Program-made: the position numbers and the translations under genes | Part shown: positions 43,039-53,891 of the stretch, one piece after another | Numbering within the stretch: position 1 is the stretch's first letter | Layout of the letters: the number at the start of each line of letters is the position of its first letter | Notes under the pieces: generated by a model | What the model saw: only the letters and a program-made list of their open reading frames with translations | Databases searched by the model: none | What the model was told of the DNA's origin: nothing | From: Psychrobacter immobilis | Lineage (GTDB): Bacteria; Pseudomonadota; Gammaproteobacteria; Pseudomonadales; Moraxellaceae | Reading direction: 5' to 3' | NCBI RefSeq assembly: GCF_904846235.1 | Contig: NZ_CAJGZN010000002.1 | Location: 186,001-250,000 of the forward strand | Length of the DNA stretch: 64,000 bases

Positions 43039-43413
43039 TTAAACTTTAGGCTTCTTAGCACCGTACTTAGAGCGACCTTGCTTACGGTCTTTAACGCCTG
43101 CGCAATCTAATGCACCGCGAACAGTGTGATAACGTACACCTGGTAGATCTTTTACACGACCACCACGGATTAGAACAACACTGTGCTCTTGTAGGTTATG
43201 ACCTTCGCCGCCGATGTAGCTTGATACTTCATAGCCTGAAGTCAAACGTACACGACATACTTTACGCATGGCAGAGTTAGGTTTTTTTGGCGTGGTAGTA
43301 TATACACGAGTACATACACCGCGACGCTGTGGGCACGCTTCCAACGCAGGAACTTTTGACTTTTCCTTGATGGTTTTGCGACCTTTACGAATCAATTGGT
43401 TAGTTGTTGCCAT
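43039..43413 (-). CDS. rpsL: 30S ribosomal protein S12
   Basis: A 124-residue decoding-centre protein. The start at 43413 gives the family's usual length and N terminus ([13 protein letters not shown]) and has AAGGA seven bases upstream; the open frame runs on to 43458 without support. The lysines in [13 protein letters not shown] and [14 protein letters not shown] (E. coli K42 and K87 region) are unchanged, so a streptomycin-sensitive form is predicted. First gene of the str operon. Confidence 0.98.
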   Translation of the reverse strand: MATTNQLIRKGRKTIKEKSKVPALEACPQRRGVCTRVYTTTPKKPNSAMRKVCRVRLTSGYEVSSYIGGEGHNLQEHSVVLIRGGRVKDLPGVRYHTVRGALDCAGVKDRKQGRSKYGAKKPKV

Positions 43414-43824
43414 AAGGCATCCTTCTCCCGTTTGGTATAAAACAAAAAAATGGGCCAATGCACCATCTATCTGACAATAATTGCAGATTTCGGGGCACCC
43501 ATTTTTAGGACAGTGTATTATAAAGAGTTGTTGCTGCTATTTCAACCACTTATGAATGGTTTCGCTTTACAACATTTGATAGATATGCATTCAGCCTCTC
43601 ATTGTATCACTTTATAGATTTTTCGCCGAAAAATAGCGTAATAAATAAAGTACACAAAGCGAGCTCAAGCATCATTAAGAAAAGATGTTTAACATTGAAA
43701 TGGTACTTGATAGTAACTAAGTGGTAGTATTTATCCTAATTTTCAAGTCGTGTTGCTCAATCAAACTAAGATAAATACCATTGCGCTTATAAAGCTATAA
43801 CCCAACTAGCAAATAATATCTTTA
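43414..43824. other. spacer upstream of rpsL
   Basis: A 411-base spacer between the EcsC-family gene stop and rpsL. It contains the str operon promoter at 43517-43545. The section from 43546 to 43824 is A+T-rich with no gene and no clear terminator for the EcsC-family gene. Confidence 0.6.
43517..43545 (-). promoter_or_regulatory. str operon promoter
   Basis: On the minus strand TTGAAA (43545 to 43540) and TATAAT (43522 to 43517) are separated by exactly 17 bases: a near-consensus sigma-70 promoter about 100 bases before rpsL. Confidence 0.8.
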
Positions 43825-44931
43825 TTACTTGGCTTTTTTATCAGACGTTTGCTTGTCTGCGTCTTTTTTACTGCTAGTTTCTTCCTTATCAGTAACTTTT
43901 TCTGGATCACTGCTTTTTTCTTTGGGCTCTGTGTCTTTTTTCGCCTCATCAGTATTAGCCTTTTCTACTTTAGCCTCACTGCTGCTGTCATCAGTAATGG
44001 CACGATTGGCTAGTTTTGCCTCTGGCGCAAAGGTCGCTTGAGCAACGCCAATAACTTCGTCAATCAACTGACTGTTGTAGTGCATACCGATCGCTACTGC
44101 GGTGACAGGAATAAAACGACGAACCCATGATAAATTAATCTGATCTAAATCAATACCTACTTGACTGGCGACTTTGTCTATTTGCGCAGCATAGAAATTT
44201 ACATTTTTATTTTTCAGACCGAGATTTTTAAGTTCACTATGTAGTCCATTGCTCTGAGCATTATCAAGCAAACCTTTACCAATACCTAGACCAGCTAGTA
44301 GCGCTTGTTTTTCTTGCATCTTGCTCAAATCAGCGTTTGATAGTAGTTCGTACGCCATCTTGACGCCTTGCTTACCTGTCAGCGGCTTATTATATACAGC
44401 AGCAATCTGATAAACCGTACGTAATGAAACCAATAATAGCCACAATGTATCAGCTAGCAAACCTGGTAGACCTGCCAAACCTGTCAAACCACCCATCATT
44501 GCAAGCGCGCGGTTTTGATTAGCGATATCAGTAGCTAGCGCATAACGCTCTTCGTCATCTAAAGTAGCAATATTGGCAAAACGATGCTCATTAGGTAAGT
44601 CGAGTTGGCTCCAGTTGGCAGCGAGGTTGGCTACTTGGGCAAATGCGCCGTCAACTGTCGATTGGAAAAAGCTATTCGGCACGACTTTCTTGGCGTATTT
44701 ACCATAAGTAGCAAAGCGTGGTCCTAAAAGTTGCTGCGTAGCTTTTAAGGTTTGCTCACGAAACAAGTCTTGTTGGTAGTCTTCATCGCCTAGGTCGACG
44801 GCTTTGTATTGACGCGGTTTGCCTGTTTTAGCATTTACGCTGTCAATCATAGCCCCTACACGCTCTAGGTTGTTTCGAGTAAAAGAGCCAATGGTATTTA
44901 TGCTTTTAGAAAGAGTACTACGCTTTGCCAT
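43825..44931 (-). CDS. EcsC-family protein with charged C-terminal tail
   Basis: A 368-residue protein. The N-terminal two thirds (about residues 60-300) match the EcsC family pattern: LLGPRFATYGKYAKKVVP, the hydrophobic glycine-rich MMGGLTGLAGLPGLLADTLWLLLVSL (split here by type: a G/L/A-rich hairpin that may touch membrane), YQIAAVYNKPLTGKQGVKMA and LSWVRRFIPVTAVAIG. EcsC proteins are of unknown function; the Bacillus name comes from the ecs ABC-transporter operon. From about residue 312 the tail is nearly all Lys, Glu, Asp, Ser and Thr, likely disordered. AAGGA lies seven bases before the ATG. It probably has its own promoter with an operator-like palindrome (45017-45046). Confidence 0.82.
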   Translation of the reverse strand: MAKRSTLSKSINTIGSFTRNNLERVGAMIDSVNAKTGKPRQYKAVDLGDEDYQQDLFREQTLKATQQLLGPRFATYGKYAKKVVPNSFFQSTVDGAFAQVANLAANWSQLDLPNEHRFANIATLDDEERYALATDIANQNRALAMMGGLTGLAGLPGLLADTLWLLLVSLRTVYQIAAVYNKPLTGKQGVKMAYELLSNADLSKMQEKQALLAGLGIGKGLLDNAQSNGLHSELKNLGLKNKNVNFYAAQIDKVASQVGIDLDQINLSWVRRFIPVTAVAIGMHYNSQLIDEVIGVAQATFAPEAKLANRAITDDSSSEAKVEKANTDEAKKDTEPKEKSSDPEKVTDKEETSSKKDADKQTSDKKAK

Positions 44932-45429
44932 CGTGATGTCCTTAATATGATGAAGTGGTTTTTAATATAGTTGTATTTTAATATGATAGTTAATTATTAA
45001 TAATAGTGAATCTATTATTCTAGCCAGTTATCGTAACTGGTGTCAGTGCGAACAATGTTATTAGAATCACAAATTTTGTATCTAAAGTATAATTCCGTCC
45101 ATAGTCAGTAGCTAGTCTTACTTCTCATCTCTTTACTCAAAACTCAGTCATAAGTGTTATTTTGTCGTTATTTTACACTTGTCCGAAGATTTCCAGTGCT
45201 TGATACGTTATCATGTGCCATAACTGAGAGCATAATTGTACACTGAATTTATATTGTCTCTGATAGACCGTTAACAGAATTTCGTTACCTAAATTCATGC
45301 TATCGTTATCTACATAGACTATTTTTTCATTATAATGCTTGAATTAACTCATAGTTAAACATCATATATAGATTTACCACGATTATTGCAACCAACTGCT
45401 AGCAAGTCGTTACTTATAAGGAATAGCAT
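44932..45429. other. divergent EcsC gene / fabB spacer
   Basis: A 498-base A+T-rich spacer. It holds the minus-strand promoter and palindrome (45017-45046) and a plus-strand TATAAT at 45331-45336 with a weak TCTACA 16 bases before it (45309-45314), a tentative fabB promoter. The middle (about 45050-45300) shows no gene or clear structure. Confidence 0.55.
45017..45046 (-). promoter_or_regulatory. EcsC-gene promoter with palindrome in its spacer
   Basis: On the minus strand CTGACA (45046 to 45041) and TAGAAT (45022 to 45017) are 18 bases apart, each one base off consensus. The spacer is filled by the perfect palindrome CCAGTTA-CGA-TAACTGG (45024-45040). A repressor, or a MerR-type regulator that works within long spacers, could bind here; the regulator is unknown. 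Confidence 0.55.
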
Positions 45430-46665
45430 ATGCGCCGCGTCGTTATTACTGGAGCAGGGATTGTCTCTTGTATTGGACATGATTTAGATACTGTCACCAC
45501 TGCCCTCAAAGAAGGTCAGTCTGGCATTACATTTAACGATTCTTATGCTGAGCACGAGTTTAAATCACACGTGAGCGGTAGTATCAATCAATCAGAACTT
45601 GATACCAGTGGTATCGATCGTAAGCTGAAACGGTTCTTTAGTGACGCCAGTCTCTATGCTTATGTTAGTGCACTAAATGCGATTGAGCACTCTGGCCTGT
45701 CACTTGATACTATCAATAACAACCCACGAGTGGGTGTAGTGGCAAGTTCGGGCGGCGCATCAACAGAAAATATCGTCAATGCTATCGATGCTATGCGCGA
45801 AAAAGGTCTACGCGGTGTAGGCGCAATGGCAGTACCAAAGACAATGGGCAGCTCGGTATCAGCCGCTTTAGCAACCGGTCTCAAAATCCAAGGCGTCTCC
45901 TACTCTCTCGCCTCTGCTTGTGCGACTTCGACACACTGTATCGGTCATGCTGCTGAGCTTATCCAATTGGGTAAAGCCGATGTGATATTGGCTGGTGGTA
46001 GTGAAGCTGAGCATTGGACGCAGTCTTGTATGTTTGATGCTATGGGCGCAGTTAGTACTCAGTATAACGACACACCAAAACTTGCCTCAAGAGCCTATGA
46101 CAAAGACCGTGACGGTTTTGTGATTGCTGCTGGTGGCGCGATGGTGGTTGTAGAGAGTCTGGAACATGCTCAAGCACGCGGCGCTAATATTTTGGCTGAA
46201 ATCGTTGGCTATGGTGCCAGCTCTGATGGTGCAGAAATGGTTGCGCCAAGCGGTGAAGGTGCTGTTCGCTGTATGCAACAAGCCTTAACTGAAGCGGGTC
46301 TAGAAAGTGTCGATTACATCAACAGCCATGGTACTAGTACACCGTTAGGCGATATTACTGAGCTTAAAGCGATTGCTAAAGTATTTGATAATGACATCAG
46401 TAAAGTACCTGCTATCAGCTCAACCAAATCAATGACAGGTCATAGCTTGGGTGCTGTTGGTGCACAAGAGCTGATTTATTGTCTACTGATGCTACAGGAC
46501 GGCTTTATCGCTCCAAGTATCAATGTTGATAACTTGGACCCTGCTGCTGAAGGTTTCGATATTGTCACCGAAATGCGTGAAGCTAATCTTGAAACCTTGA
46601 TGAGTAATAGCTTTGGCTTTGGTGGTACCAACGCTACGCTAATTATCAAAAAGTTTGACGCTTAA
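45430..46665 (+). CDS. fabB: beta-ketoacyl-ACP synthase I
   Basis: A 411-residue condensing enzyme of fatty acid elongation; FabB-type enzymes are needed for unsaturated fatty acids. The start [13 protein letters not shown] is typical. The catalytic cysteine lies in [13 protein letters not shown] (about residue 164), and the two active-site histidines are in [11 protein letters not shown] and [13 protein letters not shown]. It ends [12 protein letters not shown]. FabF-type enzymes have the cysteine in a TACATG context, so FabB is favoured. Only three bases separate its stop from pabB, which suggests a two-gene operon. Confidence 0.95.
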   Translation: MRRVVITGAGIVSCIGHDLDTVTTALKEGQSGITFNDSYAEHEFKSHVSGSINQSELDTSGIDRKLKRFFSDASLYAYVSALNAIEHSGLSLDTINNNPRVGVVASSGGASTENIVNAIDAMREKGLRGVGAMAVPKTMGSSVSAALATGLKIQGVSYSLASACATSTHCIGHAAELIQLGKADVILAGGSEAEHWTQSCMFDAMGAVSTQYNDTPKLASRAYDKDRDGFVIAAGGAMVVVESLEHAQARGANILAEIVGYGASSDGAEMVAPSGEGAVRCMQQALTEAGLESVDYINSHGTSTPLGDITELKAIAKVFDNDISKVPAISSTKSMTGHSLGAVGAQELIYCLLMLQDGFIAPSINVDNLDPAAEGFDIVTEMREANLETLMSNSFGFGGTNATLIIKKFDA

Positions 46666-46668
46666 CCC

Positions 46669-48402
46669 ATGCTTGTATCAAATCACAATACAACTGAGCA
46701 GACAGATTCTGTGCCATCGCCAGCTAGCAAACCTAGCTGGCGTTTTGGTGATTTGTCAGCGGCTGAATTAATGCCACAGCTAAGACGCCATTTACTTAAC
46801 CAAGATGATGCAGAAAATTGGCAATTGGCTTGGTTAAATAATGACGGACGACCAGTAATTGGCTTGCTGCCTAAAGTCAGCTGGTCGGTTTATCCCAATT
46901 GTGAGCAAGCCTCTAGTGATTTACCCAATATTTATAAGGTGATTAAGAGTTGTCGCAATACTGACTTGAGTCGCGATACTAATGTAAATAGCGTTGATAA
47001 CAATTATGCTAGCACCACAGCTTATATGAGCTATCTAGAGTGGCAAGAGGAACTAATCGCTTATAGTAACGATCAAGAAATTAATCACGACACCTCATAT
47101 ATCAATAACGAAGAAAGCCCAAAACCCAGTTATCATCATGGGCTAATCGGTTTTATTGGTTATGATATTGCGGCCTATGAGCTAAGCCCTGCCGATAGAA
47201 TTGAATTGGCAATACAGCCGTGTGCTTCATTAGGGCATTATGATATTTATCTAACACCTACGGCACATGCTGATACAGGTTGGACGTTAAAGAATCATCT
47301 AACTAACGACGATGCTTCTGAGAATACCGATCATGAGACAAACGATATTCTTATAAATACTCTTACCTCTTACCTAGGTGAACTGGATCAAAAACTGTCT
47401 GATAAACATCTCAATCAACCACAGTTTAAAGATGTATCAAACATCACTCCCCTAGTTTTAAGTCCGCGATGGAGTAAGCTTAATTATCAACAAGCATTTA
47501 ATCGCACACAAGACTATCTACAACAAGGTGACTGCTATCAGATAAACCTGACACAGAAATGGTCTGGCAGTTTAGCGCGTGAAAATAACGATGTTCAATC
47601 AGCCTTTTCGCTTATTGACTATTTGCCTGCGCTATATCGCAATACAAAAGTGCCTTTTGCAGGATATATGAGCGTTGATAGCAATGATGGTGATTACCTA
47701 AATAGAAGCAGCAGCTTTAACACAGATAGCAATCATTTTGAATTGTTAAGCTGCTCACCTGAGTTATTTTTTACATTCACTAGAGAAGTTGATACTGGCA
47801 AACACTCTATTCGCACCAAGCCTATCAAGGGAACCATGCCGCGAGGTACGTCTAACGAGCAAGATGAGCGCTATAAACAGCAATTGGTCAATAGCGAAAA
47901 AGACCGTGCCGAAAATGTCATGATTGTCGATTTACTGCGTAATGATTTGGGCAAATACGCCAAAATTGGCACTGTGAAAGTACCACAGTTATTTGCAATT
48001 GAGAGCTTTAGTAACGTGCATCATATGGTGAGTACCATTACTGCTGAGCTAAAAGCTGATACTCATCCGTTGGCTGTATTGTTTGGTAGTCTGCCTGCTG
48101 GCTCTATTACTGGCACACCGAAAAAACGCGCTGTTGAGATCATCGCTGAGTTGGAGTCTACGCCACGCGGTGCCTACTGTGGCACTATGGGTTATATGAA
48201 CTTTGATGGTAGTGGTCAATGGAATGTGCTCATTCGTACTTTGCAAGCCAACGCTTTGTCGAATGATGACTGTAATAAAGAAAGACACGTTAACCTGTGG
48301 GCAGGTGGCGGTATTACGGTCGCATCCGATTGTGATGCTGAATACCAAGAATGCTTAGATAAAGTAGGTAATTTATTATCAGTACTTGCTCAAAAAACCT
48401 AA
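46669..48402 (+). CDS. pabB: aminodeoxychorismate synthase component I
   Basis: A 577-residue chorismate-binding enzyme that makes 4-amino-4-deoxychorismate for folate. The motif PIKGTMPRG carries the lysine that marks PabB; anthranilate synthase has PIAGT. Other conserved parts are GDCYQINLTQKW, ELLSCSPELFF, LRNDLGKYAKIGTV, GSITGTPKKRAVEII and WAGGGITVASD. The N-terminal region and two linker segments (about residues 105-140 and 205-235) are hydrophilic, Asn/Asp rich and variable, which makes it longer than E. coli PabB (453). The glutaminase partner (PabA) and the lyase (PabC) are not in the window. Confidence 0.94.
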   Translation: MLVSNHNTTEQTDSVPSPASKPSWRFGDLSAAELMPQLRRHLLNQDDAENWQLAWLNNDGRPVIGLLPKVSWSVYPNCEQASSDLPNIYKVIKSCRNTDLSRDTNVNSVDNNYASTTAYMSYLEWQEELIAYSNDQEINHDTSYINNEESPKPSYHHGLIGFIGYDIAAYELSPADRIELAIQPCASLGHYDIYLTPTAHADTGWTLKNHLTNDDASENTDHETNDILINTLTSYLGELDQKLSDKHLNQPQFKDVSNITPLVLSPRWSKLNYQQAFNRTQDYLQQGDCYQINLTQKWSGSLARENNDVQSAFSLIDYLPALYRNTKVPFAGYMSVDSNDGDYLNRSSSFNTDSNHFELLSCSPELFFTFTREVDTGKHSIRTKPIKGTMPRGTSNEQDERYKQQLVNSEKDRAENVMIVDLLRNDLGKYAKIGTVKVPQLFAIESFSNVHHMVSTITAELKADTHPLAVLFGSLPAGSITGTPKKRAVEIIAELESTPRGAYCGTMGYMNFDGSGQWNVLIRTLQANALSNDDCNKERHVNLWAGGGITVASDCDAEYQECLDKVGNLLSVLAQKT

Positions 48403-48437
48403 GATAGCGAACTCAAATATTATTGCTAATTTGAAAT

Positions 48438-48475
48438 TAAAAAAGCCTGCCAACGTTACGTTAGCAGGCTTTTTT
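48438..48475. terminator. bidirectional terminator between pabB and hisC
   Basis: AAAAAAGCCTGC and GCAGGCTTTTTT pair, with an AACG/CGTT inner stem; it is 35 bases after the pabB stop and 80 bases after the converging hisC stop. Confidence 0.92.
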
Positions 48476-48554
48476 AAGACTTATCGATAGTAGTGTGCGT
48501 TATGAATAAAGAGACGTACCTATCAACATTCTATATTAAGCTATCAATATAATA

Positions 48555-49688
48555 TTATTCAGCAACAACGCTAGCATCGACTTGCAAGGCTTTTAGCGCA
48601 TCAATCAAACGGTTGTTCTGCTCTGCTGTACCGATAGTAATACGCAAGTACTCTGCAATACGCGGCTTATCAAAATGCCGAACGATAATGCCTTGCTCGC
48701 GTAACGCACTCGCGACAACGCTAGCATTGCCATCTTTTGGACGAGCGAATACGAAGTTTGCATGTGACGGTAGGACCTTATAGCCCAATGTCGTCAACTC
48801 TGCTGTCAGTGACGTACGTAAATCAATGACTTGCTGACGGGTGTGCTCAAAATACTCAGTATCTAACACACTCGCAGTCGCCCCAGCTTGAGCCAATTTA
48901 TCCAATGGATAGCTGTTAAAGCTATTTTTCATCCGTGTCAGTGCTTCAATCAACGATGCATTGCCAAAGGCCATACCAACCCGCAATCCAGCAAGTGAGC
49001 GTGATTTTGAAAAGGTTTGGGTCACGATGACGTTATCACATTCATTGATTAAGCTCACCGCTGAGACTGGAGCATCTGCATTGCTCTCGTCTATCTGAGC
49101 AAAATCGATATATGCCTCATCAATCACAATGACCGCATTAGAATGCTCACTCGCAAGTTTACGAATATCAGCAAGCGACAGCAGTAAGCCCGTTGGTGCA
49201 TTAGGGTTAGCAATGATAATACCACTACAAGGCTGACGATAAGCATCAGGGTCAATGCTAAAGTCTTCTTCTAGAGGAATCTGTACAAGCTCTACTCCAA
49301 ACGTCTGCGCATATACAGGATAGAAACTATAACCAATATCAGGTGATAGCAGCGGACGCTCTTTTAAAAAGAAACTCGCAAAGACTAATGCCAAGACTTC
49401 ATCTGAACCATTACCGACAAATACTTGATTGATATCAAGGTTGTATGACTGTGCCAATGCAGCACGCAAGTCATTAGATTCAGGAGCAGGATACAAACGT
49501 AGTTCATCAGCTTGCTGCTCTAAAACCTTAGCAATAGCCTCCCCTACTTTTGGCGAGGGTGGAAATGGGTTTTCATTGGTATTTAGTTTGCATAGATTGT
49601 CGTGTTGCGGCTGCTCACCTGGAATATAAGGTGACAAGTTGCGCGCTTTAGACGACCACAGTCTGGTGTCTATCTTTGACTCACTCAT
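48555..49688 (-). CDS. hisC: histidinol-phosphate aminotransferase
   Basis: A 377-residue PLP enzyme of histidine synthesis. Conserved sites: NTNENPFPPSP near the N terminus, the phosphate-binding NGSDEVL, ANPNAPTG, IDEAYIDFA and the PLP lysine in TFSKSRSLAGLRVG. The C-terminal RITIGTAEQN is typical. Length is normal. It lies 74 bases after hisD, the last gene of the murA-hisGDC group. Confidence 0.95.
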   Translation of the reverse strand: MSESKIDTRLWSSKARNLSPYIPGEQPQHDNLCKLNTNENPFPPSPKVGEAIAKVLEQQADELRLYPAPESNDLRAALAQSYNLDINQVFVGNGSDEVLALVFASFFLKERPLLSPDIGYSFYPVYAQTFGVELVQIPLEEDFSIDPDAYRQPCSGIIIANPNAPTGLLLSLADIRKLASEHSNAVIVIDEAYIDFAQIDESNADAPVSAVSLINECDNVIVTQTFSKSRSLAGLRVGMAFGNASLIEALTRMKNSFNSYPLDKLAQAGATASVLDTEYFEHTRQQVIDLRTSLTAELTTLGYKVLPSHANFVFARPKDGNASVVASALREQGIIVRHFDKPRIAEYLRITIGTAEQNNRLIDALKALQVDASVVAE

Positions 49689-49762
49689 AAATTATCCTAC
49701 TATTAGCCACAAAGACTATTAAAAATAAATATCAAAAGTAAAAGCTAAAAATTCAAAATCAA

Positions 49763-51058
49763 TTACTGATAACGATAACGAGCTGAACGCGCATGGGCTT
49801 CTAAGTCCTCACGCTGCGCTAAAATATCAGCTGTCTCAGCCAAAGGCTTACTGCCGGATTCACTACAATAAATGATGGATGATTTCTTTTGAAAATCGTA
49901 AACACCTAACGGCGAAGAAAAGCGAGCAGTGCCTGATGTTGGCAGTACATGGTTCGGTCCTGCACAGTAATCCCCAATAGCTTCAGGCGTATGACGACCC
50001 ATAAAGATAGCGCCCGCATGACGAATATCGTTTAACAGTGCGTCAGGATTATCAACAGATAACTCTAAATGCTCAGGAGCAATACGATTGATAAGTGCCA
50101 TACCTTCGCTACGATCTTTTACCAAAATCAGTGCGCCGCGGTTCTGCAGTGAGTCACGCGCGATATCTGCTTTTGGCAGCTCAGTCAGTGCTTTTTCTAT
50201 CTCAAGTGCTACTTCGTTGAGCTGCTCTTCGCTAGTCGTCACAAAGATAGCTTGTGCAATACGGTCATGCTCAGCTTGAGACAATAGATCCATCGCGAGC
50301 CAGTCCGCTCTATCTTGTGCTTCGCCTTCTGCATACACCAATACTTCTGAAGGTCCGGCAATCATATCGATACCAACTTGACCAAATACCGCGCGTTTGG
50401 CTGCAGCGACATATTTATTGCCTGGTCCTGTGATTTTGTCCACGGCTGGAATCGTTTCAGTGCCGTAAGCTAAAGCTGCTACTGCTTGAGCGCCACCGAT
50501 AGTAAAGACGCGATCGACTTGGGCCAGATGGGCCGCTGCCAATACTAACGGATTGAGCACGCCTTTAGGCGCTGGTACGACCATGATAACTTCAGTGACG
50601 CCAGCTACCTTAGCAGGAATGGCGTTCATCAATACTGACGATGGATAAGAAGCCAGACCGCCCGGCACATAAATCCCAACGCGATCAAGTGGCGTGACTT
50701 TTTGACCCAATCGGTTACCTAGCTCATCCTCATACTGCCATGTTTCTTGTACTTGGCGCTCATGGAATGTCTGTACCCGAGTCGCTGCTGTGGTCAACGC
50801 TATCTTTACTTTTTCATCAAGATTGGCAAACGCTTCAGCAAGCGCTTCTTTAGACAGCTCTAACTCTCGCATCGACGTTGCTGGATGCTGGTCAAACTGC
50901 TGAGTCAATGCCAACACGACGCTATCACCATCAGCACGTACTTGGGCGATGATATCGTCGACGGTATGTAATAATTCAGCATCATTGACTGTCTCAAAGG
51001 CAAGCAACTGTGTCAATTGACTATCAAAATCGGCATCTTGGGTACTTAACTGGCGCAT
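49763..51058 (-). CDS. hisD: histidinol dehydrogenase
   Basis: A 431-residue zinc- and NAD-dependent enzyme that performs the last two oxidations to histidine. Recognised by [65 protein letters not shown] and the C-terminal [20 protein letters not shown], which hold the catalytic glutamate/histidine and zinc ligands. Length is normal. It starts 250 bases after hisG, beyond a large hairpin. Confidence 0.97.
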   Translation of the reverse strand: MRQLSTQDADFDSQLTQLLAFETVNDAELLHTVDDIIAQVRADGDSVVLALTQQFDQHPATSMRELELSKEALAEAFANLDEKVKIALTTAATRVQTFHERQVQETWQYEDELGNRLGQKVTPLDRVGIYVPGGLASYPSSVLMNAIPAKVAGVTEVIMVVPAPKGVLNPLVLAAAHLAQVDRVFTIGGAQAVAALAYGTETIPAVDKITGPGNKYVAAAKRAVFGQVGIDMIAGPSEVLVYAEGEAQDRADWLAMDLLSQAEHDRIAQAIFVTTSEEQLNEVALEIEKALTELPKADIARDSLQNRGALILVKDRSEGMALINRIAPEHLELSVDNPDALLNDIRHAGAIFMGRHTPEAIGDYCAGPNHVLPTSGTARFSSPLGVYDFQKKSSIIYCSESGSKPLAETADILAQREDLEAHARSARYRYQ

Positions 51059-51211
51059 GACCTAATCCTATATCTGAGCATAAAGTAGTGCTAAAAATGA
51101 ACGGTTTGGAACTGAGTAAAGTAGGTTTATCTTTCAAAATATTGCGGCTTACTCGACGTCTTCTTGTCTGATTTTTATGGTGATTTTATGTTTCCGCAAG
51201 CTAAGACAACA

Positions 51212-51258
51212 AAACCAGTTTAGCACGCTACGTCACTCATAGCCTGCTAAACTGGTTT
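51212..51258 (-). terminator. perfect 14-bp hairpin between hisG and hisD
   Basis: AAACCAGTTTAGCA (51212-51225) and TGCTAAACTGGTTT (51245-51258) are exact inverted repeats with a 19-base loop. On the minus strand the stem is followed by TTTGTTGT-like T-rich sequence. It lies 50 bases after the hisG stop and could terminate or attenuate transcription before hisDC. Confidence 0.75.
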
Positions 51259-51308
51259 AAAAATTTGTATAACCATGCTTTATATTACCAATGACTTGCA
51301 CTGGATCA

Positions 51309-52001
51309 TTAGCTGTTGGCGATACTATTTTTAAAGCTATCTAAAATTGGTTCTAGTAGTGCAAATTTGCGCTTATAGCTCACTTGATTGACAATCAAAC
51401 GTGAGGAAACATCGCAAATATGATCGCGTGCCTCAAGTCCATTGGCACGCAATGTATTGCCTGTATCGACCACATCGACAATCAGATCGCCCAAGCCAAC
51501 CAACGGCGCAAGCTCCATCGAACCGTAAAGTTTGATGACATCAACCTGCTGACCTTGGCTTGCAAAATAAGCACGAGCGACATTGACATATTTGGTCGCG
51601 ATACGCAGGCGACGATTTGGCAGCGGTGCATCTTTCACACCCGCAGTCATCAATTTGCACTGAGCAATCTGCAAATCGAGCAATTCATAAACATGATTGG
51701 CACCATGCTCAAGCAGCACATCTTTACCCGCCACCCCAAAGTCAGCAGCGCCATGTTCGACATAAGTCGGCACGTCACTGGCACGCAAAATCAATACACG
51801 TACATTTGGATTTGAGGTTGGAAAAATCAGTTTACGTGACGCTTCAGGATCTTCTAAAAGATCAACGCCAGCTGCACGTAGCAGCGGCATGGTCTCTTCT
51901 AAAATGCGGCCTTTTGATAAAGCCAAGGTTAGACCTGAAAACTCATCGTTTACTTCGTTTAATAAACCGCTGGCTGGTAAAGATTTGCTTGTCTCAGTCA
52001 T
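51309..52001 (-). CDS. hisG: ATP phosphoribosyltransferase, short form
   Basis: A 230-residue catalytic subunit for the first step of histidine synthesis, with [35 protein letters not shown] and the PRPP-binding [18 protein letters not shown]. It lacks the C-terminal regulatory domain of the long form (about 300 residues), so it should need the regulatory partner HisZ, which is not in the window. It lies 94 bases after murA, a common order in Acinetobacter and Pseudomonas relatives. Confidence 0.95.
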   Translation of the reverse strand: MTETSKSLPASGLLNEVNDEFSGLTLALSKGRILEETMPLLRAAGVDLLEDPEASRKLIFPTSNPNVRVLILRASDVPTYVEHGAADFGVAGKDVLLEHGANHVYELLDLQIAQCKLMTAGVKDAPLPNRRLRIATKYVNVARAYFASQGQQVDVIKLYGSMELAPLVGLGDLIVDVVDTGNTLRANGLEARDHICDVSSRLIVNQVSYKRKFALLEPILDSFKNSIANS

Positions 52002-52095
52002 AATGACATCGTGTCCATGTGCAGTCCCCTACTCAAAGGGGAGTTTTTAATTTATAACGTAATATGGGTAACAGTCGATATTGAGTCAATCAATA

Positions 52096-53376
<1,281 letters not shown>

Positions 53377-53475
53377 CTAGCGATGAGTATAAAAAATTAT
53401 GAAAACCAGAACTACAGCGCTCAACCATGCATATGGCCGATTCAGTAATATCTAGTCATATAGACAGCTATTTGA

Positions 53476-53727
53476 TTAGCCTTTTGATTGAGCGTCCCAC
53501 TCAGCAGGCGTCAGCGCTTGGATATTGAGTGCGTGAATATCGCCACTCGCAATCTTATCATTGACTAACGCATATACTGCTTGCTGACGTTGAACCGCGC
53601 GTTTGCCTTCAAAGCTGGCATCGACCACGCGTACGTCAAACTTATTACCTTGGTTGGCAGCTTGAATAAAAGCGTCTGGGAAGTGAGTCTGTAAAAATGC
53701 GATCAAATCGTCAGCGTTCATGCTCAT
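53476..53727 (-). CDS. ibaG: BolA-family protein IbaG
   Basis: An 83-residue BolA-like protein with the family's VRVVDASFEGKRAVQRQQAVYALV core, including the helix-turn-helix-like segment. BolA proteins partner with monothiol glutaredoxins in iron-sulfur handling. Position directly ahead of murA is the conserved ibaG (yrbA) location. The start could also be the methionine at residue 3; an AAGG lies about eight bases before the first. Confidence 0.9.
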   Translation of the reverse strand: MSMNADDLIAFLQTHFPDAFIQAANQGNKFDVRVVDASFEGKRAVQRQQAVYALVNDKIASGDIHALNIQALTPAEWDAQSKG

Positions 53728-53891
53728 AGAATAGTCTGCCTTAAAGTTTAGAATAGGGTATAGATTTAAAGTGATGACATTATAACAAGAGTTTGCATAT
53801 CTTACAGTACTGTCTTACTCAAGTATGTTTGAGCATTGAGACAGTGCTATCAATTAAACGGTCAAAAGTGATAGACATGCATAGTGATAAG

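Noticed and set aside
43829-44041. Plus-strand hydrophobic frame of 70 codons
   Set aside because: Complement of the Lys/Glu/Ser-rich tail of the EcsC protein.
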